Origin: Lathyrus oleraceus
Lineage: Eukaryota > Streptophyta > Magnoliopsida > Fabales > Fabaceae
Length of the DNA stretch: 64,000 nt
Assembly: GCF_024323335.1 (NCBI RefSeq)
Contig: NC_066579.1
Location: 236,457,475-236,521,474, forward strand
Direction: 5' to 3'
The position numbers and the translations under genes were made by a program. Below the pieces are notes generated by a model that was not told where the DNA came from, did no database searches, and was given only the letters and a program-made list of their open reading frames with translations. Positions 10,470-21,049 of this stretch are shown here, piece after piece; positions within the stretch are counted from its first letter, which is position 1; each line of letters opens with the position of its first letter.

Positions 10470-10644
10470 ATTGCAACAGAATAATATGCATAAAGACAAA
10501 ATGCCAAAATGGTATTCAAAAGGTGTCAAACTGACAAGTCTTTATAAAACATCACAAATAAAGACAAAATTTAAAGTACACATTTAAGCGAAAAATTTGG
10601 ATTTAAAATTTCAAGTTTGGTCTTGGAGAATGCAAGTCTTGTGT
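10470..10644. other. Short spacer between convergent T1 pol and antisense ORF
   Basis: AT-rich, with no feature seen. It separates the sense pol stop (10467-10469) from the antisense stop (10645-10647), so the two genes converge tail to tail 175 bp apart. Confidence 0.6.
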
Positions 10645-11375
10645 TCAGACGGTTGTTACCGCTTCTAATGAATCAACTTCAGTTCCCAGTCGGAGAGCAA
10701 CTTCATCGTGTTTGATGCCCTCGGTAACTTCTTGGTAAATGATCTCTCTAGTGGGCAGCCATTTGTCCCATTCGAGCTCAGCCTTTTGTTTTTCCAAACC
10801 TTTAATTTCTTTAGTCAATTCAGCAATCTAGTGCAATGACTTGAGATTTGATCATCAAATAAAACCTTCTTGTTTAGGTATTCTTCAAGTTGATTTTCAA
10901 GCTTATCGGCCTCCTTTTCAAAAGCACCGCTTAAGTCCAACGCTAATTCATAGCTTCTCTTGTTTTATGGAGTCGGACGTTGTAGGTGTTTTTAAGGTTG
11001 ATATCTCGGCAAACCTGATCGAAATAAGCTTCGAACTTAAACAAAAGTTGGACCATGGAATTTGTGACCCTTTGTTAGTTGAGTTCGCCCAATAACTTTT
11101 AAATATCAATGCCAAGTTGAGTGTCCCATTCGATGGCATTGAAGAGGTTAGTTTCAAAAATGTTAGCTTTAAGTTCTTGGATTAAGAGGTTTACCGAGCC
11201 TTGGCTCGCGTCAGCCAACGAAACATCATAAGAGTTAGAAGATCTTTTGTTGGTTGAGAGCATGCGTAGTTTTTGAAGTCTCCTAAAGGCGTCTGAAGGA
11301 TTTTTCATTTGATCGCTATAATTTCTTCTTACCTCAACGGAGTGTTGGATGACGAATCTTGAATGGTAGGCTGAA
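10645..11375 (-). pseudogene. T1 antisense ORF, C-terminal coiled-coil part
   Basis: Read on the minus strand, this piece begins at the Tekay-1 junction and ends at a TGA (10645-10647). It contains a KNPSDAFRRLQKLRML stretch (ORF at 11099-11308), a Lys/Glu/Leu-rich probable coiled coil with EKEADKLENQLEEYL, then IAELTKEIKGLEKQKAELE. At least two frameshifts are needed to read it through. The frame joins that of 39685-39865 once Tekay-1 and one target-site copy are removed. It is therefore the C-terminus of the same gene whose N-terminal mobile domain lies at 46.5-49.1 kb. Confidence 0.75.
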
Positions 11376-13454
11376 TGTTACTTCCCCGAATACTCTAATA
11401 CATAAACATGCAATTATTTAATTCACAATGGAAGATAACATAGAAACATATCATAAGTTTGAATAAAAACATTTTTGAAAAACTCCACAAAACAGAGTTA
11501 CAACTCAAATATGAAAGTACAAGCGCCAAAATCCCCAATGTTACAAACTAGAGCATTTATTTGACTAAAATAAGAAAAATGGTAAATGTTAAGAAGACGT
11601 CAAAGCCATCTCACGATTATCACAATCTATCACTCCTATTGATTACCTGTACAACAATGCACAAAACAAATCCAACAAAACAAACAAGCGGTGAGAATAC
11701 ACTTACAAGTAATAACAATGAAATTTAGCAAAAGGATGACTAACGAATGTAATAATACGTTTAATACTCAAACACATACACAAATACAAACACAAAAATA
11801 ATTATCAACACATGCAATGCTATTATGCACCAACTCCATCACCTATATGCACACGATACCAAGTTTTTATGGATATCAGAGGTAAGTTACTGATTTCTTC
11901 TACGATCTCTGGTCCCTCACCTGAATATATGATCCCCACCAAATAGATCTGAGACCCGCTTATGGTCTCTCAACTAGATCAACGATCCCACCAAATAGAT
12001 CTGAGGCCACCAAAATGGGTTGAAGTCCCTCCTAACTCCAATATATATGCATGCATGGAATTGCTCATAGTCAAACAATATAATTCACCTAAAGAAGTAT
12101 AATTGACCCAAAACAATATAAATTACCAAAAGTTATTCACCAAAATCATATTCCAAGTATCAACTATATATCACCAATGAAAGGTCTCCAAAAATGATCA
12201 CATTTTTCATAGTTTTTCAATTTCATCAATTTTTTCCCTTTTTATAATAAAAACTACAAATATTTTATTTTATTCATAAAGGGGATTTATTTTCAAAAAT
12301 AATGAAATTTATCTTCAGTATTACTCCAAAGTAAAATAAAAGACCTTCGAACTCGAAAAACATCAAAAATGACCGAAAACGTCTAAAAACTCCTGAAATG
12401 TCTGAACTGCTCCAAATTATCATTGTCGTCGTTCGTCGCTGATCGGCCGCAGTCGCATGCTGATCACCGATTACTGATTTTTTTTCCCGCAATTTTGATT
12501 TTTTTTCTATTCCGTGTGTTTTTTTAATTACAAATTTTTGACTTTTCCGTATGATTTTTGACTTTTTCTCGATTTCTCAACAATTTCGTACCGCCATGCC
12601 GAATGAAAAGAAATGAACTTTCGACATTAAAAAAATGATTTTTTTAAGGAAAAAAAGTGATTTTTTACAAAAAAAACAAATGATTTTTTAAAATAAAAAA
12701 TGATTTTCTTACGGAAAAGTGATTATTTACAAAAAAAAAATGATTCTGCACTGCCAATTTTTTTTTTATATTTTCCCAAAAAGAATATTTTTCTTAAATT
12801 AACGGTATTCCAAAACCACCAATTTCATCGTACGGAGACCGAAAGGGATTTCCCCAAATCCCATTTGGTTAACAAAGTTCCAATCGATAAACTTATCGAT
12901 TCAACAAATAATAACCAAATGGGATTTTCCAAAAACAACCAAATCAACATTTTATACCAAATTCACAATCATACGTGTATAAAATATATAGTCCCAATTA
13001 AAATCACATTTGGACATTTCACCTCATACTTACTCCCACACCCCAAGTGTTACCGTTAACATTTTTAATGTTAAAAACCTATTCCTTTTTATTATTAATA
13101 AAAATCATCCCAATCAAATAATTATTTTAAAATATTCTAATTAAATAAATATTGTAATTAAATAAATATTTTAATTAAATAAATATTTAATTAAAGCCTT
13201 TTAATTAAATCTCAAATTCCAATTATTTCTATTATTACTAACTATCTTAGAATAACTAATTATCACTAATAATTCTAATTCTAAAATTTAACGCTCTCAA
13301 CTCAACTATTTTAGTAATTATAAAATTACTAAAATACCCTTATAACACTCAAATCATTAAAAATAACACGATTAATCAAATAAACCACACCATACGCAAC
13401 AAACAAATATGCTAATATTTAATTAAAATATTAAAACAAAATAGGGTTGTTACA
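11376..13454 (-). repeat. Tekay-1 3' LTR (2079 bp)
   Basis: It ends TTACA at 13454 beside the polypurine tract and matches the LTR at 39151-39684 over both ends. Compared with that copy it keeps about 1.6 kb of central sequence (about 11672-13268) but lacks 53 bp at its outer edge. TGT repeats at the 53-bp breakpoints suggest a short-homology deletion that restored a TG start. The LTR is AT-rich and contains no supported gene. Confidence 0.85.
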
Positions 13455-13475
13455 ACTCTCCCCCACTTAAAAAGA
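13455..13475 (-). promoter_or_regulatory. Tekay-1 polypurine tract
   Basis: The minus strand reads a purine run containing AAGTGGGGGAGAG directly before the LTR at 13454. It is the plus-strand primer site for reverse transcription. Confidence 0.75.
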
Positions 13476-13870
13476 TTTTCGTACTCGAAAATTACCTGAC
13501 AAAAATAACTCTAGATATGATTCCCTCATCCAGATCTCCAACTCCCAAGTCATACTACCTTCAGCAGGTCCTCCCCAAACAACCTTCACAAGATAAATCT
13601 CCTTGCCCCGAAGCTTTTTCACTTCTCTATCCTCAATCCGAACAAGAGATGCTTCAACAGTCAAATTATCCCGAACTTGCACATCATCCATATGGATTAC
13701 GTGAGATGGATCATGAACATGTTTTTGGTGTTGTGACACATGGAAAACATCATAAAGGTTCGATAGAGACAGTGGCAAAACCACACAGTAGGCAATAGCT
13801 CCAACCCTCTGAGTAATATGATATGGTCCAATGAAGTAAGGAGTAAGCTTCTTAGACTTTAGAGCATAAT
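13467..13870 (-). pseudogene. Tekay-1 integrase C-terminus with chromodomain
   Basis: Minus-strand sequence contains the end of the integrase C-terminal domain (LSNLYDVFHVSQHQKHVHD) and a chromodomain with LVKVVWGG and MTWELEIWMRESYLELF, ending just inside the polypurine tract as in other Tekay elements. The open part is 13467-13784. N1 cuts the upstream end at 13870, within a stretch homologous to that at 56.6 kb. The chromodomain of Tekay-type integrases is thought to direct insertion to heterochromatin. Aromatic positions look largely kept, but the gene is split by 21 kb. Confidence 0.85.
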
Positions 13871-15129
13871 TGTCGCGGCTGGAAAAATGACAGAGTTGCC
13901 ATCATCCTTTATTTGTCCTTAAGGAACAGGGAAATAATGATAAAACCTAATGGTTAAGGGTGAGATTCTAGGTTCAAGAGTCAGTTAAGTAAGGGGAAGG
14001 TGTTATGCACCCCTTACCTCCATTGTACTTAATGGGATCCTCATCTAATTTTAGGGTTAGTATGTCCTTGAGATGTTTGCTTGATTATCGATCAGTTATT
14101 AATTATTTACTATATTTATAGAAAATATTTTATTTAAATAGATGGGAGACCCAAAAAGATTTTTTATAACTGTACTCGCTAGAGTTTACAACTCTGTGCC
14201 TACGTACCCTTAAATTTATTGAAGGATCATAGCCCCATAGTTCATCTTAAAAAATGTTGATTGGTTGGTTATTTTTATCCCTTAAAAATTTCTCACGCAT
14301 CGGAGGCGGAGAAGTGATTGATTTTTAAAAAATGCCTCAATACACTAGGGTAGATGACTTATAGTTTGAAGTGTGTTAAATTTGATTTTCATCCCTTGAT
14401 TTTTTGTGAAGATAATATTTAATTTGCTTTAAGAAGATAAATTTTAGAATATTAGATATAACCCTTATCCCAATTTTATCCCCGATTTAACCCTTAAAAA
14501 CTTTAGAATTTTATCCCATATTATATCACATATCCTCATCCCATTTAATTTGAACATATCATTTAATTTAATTAGGAAACATAGATTAAATAAGATGTAA
14601 TTAGATATATCCCTCATCCCGTTTTTATCCCTGAATTTCATCCCTTAAAACTCTAGAAATTAACCATGATTTTATCCCATGTTTCTTGATTTAATTAATA
14701 CTAATTTTAATTCTCTAATTAGTTAAATATTAATATTATAATTAATTAATCAAATTAATTCCAGTTTAATTAATTAAGCCATAATTAAACCATAAAATCC
14801 CTAAAATTCGATAATTAATAAAAATTAGAATATCCTAATTATTAACTCAATTGAATTAATCACAAAGTTTATAAATTAATAATCAAAATTAATTAAAATT
14901 AATAATGAATTAATTAACTAAAAGAACAGGGAGGTGTATCTTTATAATTTTTGTTATTTTATATTTTTTATGAATTAAATATTTTTTTTATATTTTTTAT
15001 GTATTTTTGAATTTAATATATTAGAGATCAAAATTAACTAACCTAGATTACTTTAATAAAATGAAGGAAAGACCTAACACTAATTATTTATAATGGAAGG
15101 TGACTTTTTATATTTTATAATATTTATTT

Positions 15130-16650
15130 TTTATTTGTTAATTTAATGATTATTAATTATTGGTATTTTTGTTAAACTCTATTATTATTTTTGGTATTTT
15201 TATAATTTAAATGAGAAAATAATTATTTACATTGAAAAGGCTCTATTTTTGTGTATTTTTGAATTGGCATGGCCTCAAACTTGCGGGTTGTTCTGGCTTT
15301 AGTATAGTATTTAGTTTTAAACAAAATATTGTTTTGGTCATTATAGGATATTATTTGGGTTTTAAAACAGGGGCATTATTGCTTTTTTTATTTGAAATAA
15401 GTTTTTATTGTGGCTCAATTTGAAATAGATTTAGAGTTTTGATTAGAATTAGGTTGTGAGTATGTTTTGATTTTGAAACAGGTTGTGTTTTTTACTTGAC
15501 TTTAAATCAGTTTAAACAAACAAATATGCATCACAAACAGTGAACAAATTTAATAGAGAGGAAAAAGTAAACATCAAAAGTCTAACATATATAAATTTTA
15601 TTTATCGTTATTTGCAGTAATTATCATAGAAATTAAATATGGAGAGATTCATAATTCGTATCCGAACAATTATTAGAGAAACAAGAAGAATAAACCTGAA
15701 GGAATGCAAGATTCTGGTAACTTTGACGAGCTTTCCCGTGTGTTCCTCCGATAATGATAGTTCGATTGGAATTCTCTTCAGTGTGAAGAAGAGTTCTCTT
15801 AGATTACATATCATATTTTGGGAGTTTTCTTTTGTCCCATGTGTCATGAAAATAGAGATTGTTGAGATAACCTAGAAATTGTTAATGGTGGTTTTGTGCA
15901 ATTGTTTATTTGTTACTTTAATGATTATTATTTTTTGGTATTTTTATAATTTAAATGAGAAAATAATTATTTACATTGAAAAGGCTCTATTTTTGTGTAT
16001 TTTTGAATTGGCATGGCCTCAAACTTGCGGGTTGTTCTGGCTTTAGTACAGTATTTAGTTTCGAACAAAATATTCTTTTGGCCATTATAGGATATTATTT
16101 GGGTTTTAAAACAGGGGCATTGTTGTTTTTTTATTTGAAATAAGTTTTTATTGTGTCTCTATTTGAAATAGATTTAGAGTTTTGATTAGAAACAAGTTGT
16201 GAGTATGTTTTGATTTTGAAACAATTTATGTTTTTGACTTGACTTTAAATTAGTTTGAACAAACAAATATGCATCACAAACAGTAAACAAATTTAATAGA
16301 GAGACAAGAGTAAACATCAAAAGTCTAACATAAATAAATTTTATTTGTGGTTATTTGCAGTAATTATCATAGCAATTAAATATGAAGAGATTCACAATTC
16401 GTACCTGAACAATTATTAGAGAAACAAGAAGAATAAACCTGAAGGAATGCAAGATTCCGGTGACTTTGACGAGTTTTCTCGTGTGTGCCTAATGGTAGTT
16501 TGATTGAAATTCTCTTCGATGTGAAGAAAAGTCCTCTTAGATTGCATATCACGTTGTGGGAGTTTTCTTTTGTCCCCTGTGTCATGAAAATATAGATTGT
16601 TGAGATGATCCAGAAATTGTTAATGGTGGTTTTGTGTAATGTTTGAAGAT
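15130..16650. repeat. Tandem duplication of about 745-775 bp inside the N1 left LTR
   Basis: Copy 1 (about 15130-15905) and copy 2 (about 15906-16650) both start with TATTTGTTA.TTTAATGATT and run to GGTGGTTTTGTG. They share GGCATGGCCTCAAACTTGCG and many other blocks. The right LTR has a single copy (about 32690-33470), so the duplication arose in this LTR after or during insertion. The copies differ at scattered sites. Confidence 0.87.
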
Positions 16651-17289
16651 TATGTGACTCATCATGTGATTCATCATATTTTTATAAAGTTTTTTTTCTT
16701 AAAATTGAAAGTCATATATCATATGTGAATTTTGGTGTACATCGGTGTAAAACCAGTATGTTGTATGTGTAGTGGAAAAATTCATTGTTAATAAGGGTTA
16801 GTTTCTTGTTAACATAAAGAGTAGAAATTTTTGAAAAAAAAATGGAGATCATTCAAATTTATCATTATAAGATAACTTAAAGGTAGTATAGTAGAAATAT
16901 AATTTAGCTAGTGCATAAATTGAATAATATGATGCAACAAATTGATCCAAAAATTTAAATAAAAACTTACCTTATTTATTTATTATTTTTTATGATTTTG
17001 ATTTAACTAATTAAATTGATTATTTCCTAAAAATAAAAATATTATATTAAAAATAAAATGATTTAAATGGAAAAGATATCATTTACAATCTTTTTTTATT
17101 TTATGATTTTTTACCATTTTATTCATAAAATCATTATTTTAATGAAAAAATAAAATTTTAAAATATGCCTGGAAAGGAAATACGAAAGTTAATGATAAAA
17201 ATGATTTAAAAATGCATTTTTTTATATAATGTGAACAAAAATAAACATAAAATTTAAAAAACTAATAAAAAAGAGAAAAACACTAAAAA

Positions 17290-17390
17290 TAGGAAATGTG
17301 GGATTCAAACTCAGGTTCTCCCACATTCACTTTACTCACCCTTGATTTATTATCCCCTAGGTCATTACACTCATTCAAAATGTAATGACA
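17290..17390 (-). other. tRNA-like pol III promoter relic in N1 LTR (possible SINE)
   Basis: On the minus strand a TGACCTAGGGGATAATAAAT stretch resembles an A box and GAGTTTGAATCCC resembles a B box about 50 bases further on. In the other LTR (34600-34690) the B box reads GAGTTCGAATTCC, closer to the tRNA consensus. The spacing is that of tRNA-derived SINEs. It is shared by both LTRs, so it predates this insertion. No target duplication of its own was found. Confidence 0.35.
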
Positions 17391-17771
17391 TTTCTAAATA
17401 TTTAAATAAAAACACAAAGTCTTAATGATATTAGAAAATAATATAATAATTTAAATACTTATATAGTTAATTAAAATATAGACACTAACTAAAATACTTT
17501 CATAGTCAATAATAATTAATAAATTTTAACCTAATTTTTTAATAATTATGTCACTCTTAATTAGTTGGTTAAGTCAAAACTATATATTATCCTAAGAGTC
17601 CAAAGATAGCAGTTATGGCCTATGCTAAGATCAAAACTCCTAAAGAGTGAAAATGGTTCCTCCTTTATTTTTTAAGGCATTGGGGTTGACTAGATGGTTT
17701 ATAGATCTTGAACATGTTAGTGATCTAAGCTCTAGGTTAGGAGAATGAGGGTCAAAATTTGGGGTACGACA

Positions 17772-17784
17772 GCTGTCCCTATTT
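17772..17784 (-). promoter_or_regulatory. N1 polypurine tract
   Basis: AAATAGGGACAGC on the minus strand adjoins the LTR start TGTCGTACCCC. The T1 tract (AAATAGGGGTACC at 49975-49987) is closely similar, supporting membership of the same lineage. Confidence 0.8.
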
Positions 17785-17939
17785 AATCAGCTTCAAACTG
17801 AAATGATGATGAAGATAGGTCTTCATCCTCTCATGATAGAAGATGATTAAATATAGGGATGAACCCTAATTTTGACCGTGTAGTTAGTAGATTCTGGGGA
17901 TGAGCAAGGATTGAACAACTCTTGATGCTCTGTTGGTAT

Positions 17940-18785
17940 CTAAACTAACCTTTGATGGAACCCTGGTGATACCCTAATATTAATTTCAATCCATCCGGTT
18001 AAAACTTTCATACGATTCCCATGATCATCCGATCATTTTGTGAAAATCGGGTAGGACTCTAACGATCCTCCGGTTGTTGTTTGATAAAACCTTGGTAGAA
18101 CCCCCTGATAAAACTCCTACTAAAATCCTTGGCGAAATTCTTGGTGAAACCCCTGATACAACTTCAGATGGGACTCCTGATGATAAGATCCAAATGAAAT
18201 CCTTTGACAAATCCCTGATGAAACCCTTGGATTAATCCATTTCGATCAGTTTCAACCTCTCCGGGTGAAACTTGCACACGATTCTTATTATTATCCGATC
18301 ATGTTACTGGAATCGGGTTGGACTTTAGTGATACCTTGATTACTCTGGATGCAACCCCCTTTGATAAAATTCGGGTAGAAACCCTTGATGAAGATCTGGT
18401 GGAACCCCTTGACGAGAATCTGGTGAAACTGGTTTAATAATATTCTGATAAAACCCTTTGGTAATAACCTTTGTTGAACCTTCTTGGTGAAACCCTATTG
18501 AACCCTTGGTGGAACCCTTTGATAAAACCCTGATGAAAACCCTCTAATAAAAATCTGATGAAATCCCGAATGAAACCCTTAATGGAACCTTTGATGAAAC
18601 CTCTTGATGGAACCCTTTTTAATCAATTTTAACCCTTCTTGGTGAAGCTTGCATACGATTCCCATGATCATCCGATCATTTAACGGAAATTGGGTAATAC
18701 TTTACTGATACCCCGATCACTCTGGATGAAACCCCTTGGAAAAATTCTGGCAGAACCCCTTGATGGAATCTTTCAATGACATTAA
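17940..18785. repeat. N1 3' region repeats, part 1 (TGATRAAACCCYT-type)
   Basis: Short imperfect units of the type CCTTTGATAAAACCCTGATG recur dozens of times. A longer unit containing GATCATCCGATCAT and a GAAATCGGGT-like stretch recurs near 18020, 18285 and 18665. The region lies just inside the 3' LTR of an Ogre-like element, a position known in Ogre/Tat to be hypervariable and to seed satellites. Interrupted at 18786 by N2; it resumes at 26524. Confidence 0.85.
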
Positions 18786-20147
18786 TGAAATTCTAGTTAT
18801 CAGACTTTGGATGTCACACTGGTTGTTATGACATCCAATTCTGCACAGACAGGGATTATGCAGAACTTAATAGTAAGTGCAGTAAATAACACAAGTAATT
18901 GTTCACCCAGTTCAGTCCAACATGACCTACATCTGGGGGCTACCAAGCCAGGGAGGAAATCCACTATTAGTAGTATCAATTCAAAGCTAAACTCACCCGT
19001 TTACAACTTATCACTTAATCCCTACCCAATGCAATTTCAATCTTAACCTAAGATCAGAGTTCCTACTCACTCCCCCTCAATCACCTCAGTGATATTAAAG
19101 ACACTTTGAAGTCACACTTCAAAAACAACTCTTGATTATGCTTCACAGCTTAAATCAAGATACACAGCACTCACGCTTAAAAGCTTTGAGTGACACAACA
19201 CTTACAACTCAATGAACACCCTATGCCAAAGCAATCATCTACTTGATAATGGCTTGGCTTACAAGATACGTCTAATACAAGACTCACAAAATACAGCAGT
19301 GAAGTATGATGGACACACTGACTCTTCACGCTTCAAAATCCCCGAGACTGAATGAAGGAATGCCTTCCTTTTTATATTGCAGCACCTGGGCTTTTGCACC
19401 TGTATTTTCCTGAATTTTAGATCACACAAGTTCCCTCAAATTCAACATTTAGGTTGCTAACAAATAGGATATTTGTTAGGTTCATTGAATGTAGCTTGGT
19501 TGTTGATTTCCTGGATTTTCTCTCAGTTGTTGAATCCCTAAAGAATAGCCTGAGAAAAAGCTGAAACAGAAAACTGAACAACCTACAAATTAGCATATGC
19601 TGTCAGGCACGAATGTTACGACATTCAGCTTGACATCAAGGTCCATATGCTGAGTCTGTTTTTCCAGAAAACAGACTGTACAAATTTGCTGACCTGTACA
19701 TGATCAAAATGACCATACTACAGTAACAGCTTACATTAATAAATGTCAAAGTGTCCAACTTAACATTTACACAATTGGCCTTAAGTTAGTTCTGTTATTC
19801 TCTTGAAGAACAAACTAAGTAATATGCTGAAGTATAGCAGAACACCACTCTGCCTAATCTTCAGTAGCTGCTGTCAATGATGAATGTCACAACATCTAGT
19901 TTGACATTCAGTCAGTAGGCCTTATGCCAGGTCTGGTTCTTCCTTGATAACCAGACTGCAAATGAATACTAAGTTCTAACAGAACTTCTGTTCCTTAGTA
20001 TCTGATGACAGGAATGAATGTCACAGCATTCAATAGTCCTGTGTTAGCTAGTCCTGCAGTAACTACAAAGTAGTCACACTTACATGTCATGACATCAGTC
20101 AAGACATTAGTGTTTTACCATATAATGCAGCCAATTAAACACCTACA
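18786..20147 (-). repeat. N2 3' LTR (1362 bp)
   Basis: Starts TGAAATTCTAG and ends CACCTACA on the + strand; same length as the partner LTR and apparently identical. Minus-strand TATA box TATAAAAAGG at about 19369-19376. The part upstream of that TATA box (U3) holds several AATGT...ACATT dyads (19611-20095). The open frame at 18807-19046 also occurs in the other LTR and is not a gene. Confidence 0.93.
19611..20095. repeat. GAATGT/ACATTC dyad motifs in N2 U3
   Basis: Dyads at 19611-19626 (GAATGTTACGACATTC), 19882-19897, 20016-20031 (GAATGTCACAGCATTC) and the perfect palindrome ATGTCATGACAT at 20084-20095 lie in U3. All recur in the partner LTR at +6371. A related perfect palindrome, AATGTCATGACATT, lies at 22661-22674 in the retained RNase H scrap. 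Confidence 0.75.
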
Positions 20148-20623
20148 AACTCCCCCTTTGGCAAATTTTTGGCTAAAACACTTTGATCCCCATAACAGAG
20201 TTCATGGCAGCGGAATACTACTAGCTAATACACTCAGAGTGGCAACACACTCACACACATGGAAGTTAAACAAAAACTTCGCATAGCAGCACACACATAT
20301 TAGAAGTTGCACCTAAACTTCAACATCAGCTGCAGGGGGGGGGGGGGGAAGTTAAATAAAAACTTCACACACATATCAGCATACACACAGAAGCTAAATA
20401 CACACTTCATCACACAGCAGCTGTAGTAGGGGAAAACTTCAATCTGTCATGAATGGGAACCTGTTTTAATAAAGTTTAACAATGTAAACTTCTGTTGTCC
20501 TGGGGTATCACTTGTCACTCCCCCTTTTTGTCAAAAATGTTGCCAAAGCAACACTTTAATTTACAGATCCACAAATAGTAATTTGAATTACACACATGAC
20601 AGAAAAAAACACAAAAGAAGTGA
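20148..20623 (-). other. N2 3' untranslated region with two polypurine tracts and a G-run
   Basis: The proximal tract (minus-strand AAAGGGGGAGTT, 20148-20160) adjoins the LTR. A second tract (minus-strand AAAAAGGGGGAGTGAC, about 20513-20530) lies just after the env-like stop. Between them is a 14-base G-run on the + strand (20335-20348). No gene is seen. Confidence 0.8.
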
Positions 20624-21046
20624 TTAATCCTCAGCCTCATCATCAGCCTCCTCATCATCCTGCTCTTCAGAGCTGGCCTCTTCCTCCTCCTCAGCCATTT
20701 GCCCTTCAGCTCCATCCGTGTCCTCAGCAGTAGACTCCAGCTGCAAGATGAGCTGTTCCAGTGCATGCTTTCTAGCTCCCAGCTCTTTGCAGGTCTCTTT
20801 GAGAACTGTAATAACATCAGCTTTGTCTGGTTGGTTGCCAGCTTTGGAAGTCTCTCCCGATGTCAAGACAATGTCAGGGACATGCTTGCCCAGGAACAGT
20901 TTGTAGCTGAAGGCCAATGGACTCTCTCTTCTTTTCACGAAGTCATTATCTGTCAGAATGTGTGGAAATTGATTCAGCACAATTCCACATATGAGAGATG
21001 GAAAGGCAATGGGTCCCTTCACACTAAAGCTCCCAGCATGCTTCAT
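20624..21046 (-). CDS. N2 env-like ORF, C-terminal part after an in-frame TAG
   Basis: 140 codons in the same frame as the ORF at 21050-22609, separated from it only by TAG (21050-21052) and one codon. It continues the conserved plant-transposon-type domain (SFSVKGPIAFPSLICGIVLN), then has a Leu/Glu-rich probable coiled coil and a very acidic C-terminus of Glu/Asp runs. The likely history is CAG (Gln) to TAG in a gene of about 660 codons. Stop suppression is reported for SIRE1 elsewhere, but the codons after this TAG were not compared with that context. Confidence 0.7.
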   Translation of the reverse strand: MKHAGSFSVKGPIAFPSLICGIVLNQFPHILTDNDFVKRRESPLAFSYKLFLGKHVPDIVLTSGETSKAGNQPDKADVITVLKETCKELGARKHALEQLILQLESTAEDTDGAEGQMAEEEEEASSEEQDDEEADDEAED

Positions 21047-21049
21047 TGT

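Larger units (their letters stand above)
13871..17771 (-). repeat. N1 3' LTR (3901 bp)
   Basis: It matches the LTR at 31444-35065 along most of its length. It contains a tandem duplication of about 745-775 bp (15130-16650) that the other LTR lacks. It also lacks about 490 bp (33759-34240 in the other copy) between short AAAAAGTTA-like repeats. A tRNA-like pol III box is visible at about 17290-17390. No supported gene; the few open stretches are chance. Confidence 0.87.

Noticed and set aside
18807..19046. 79-codon ORF, repeated at 25178-25417
   Set aside because: It lies inside the N2 LTRs, antisense to the element; duplicated only because LTRs are duplicated.
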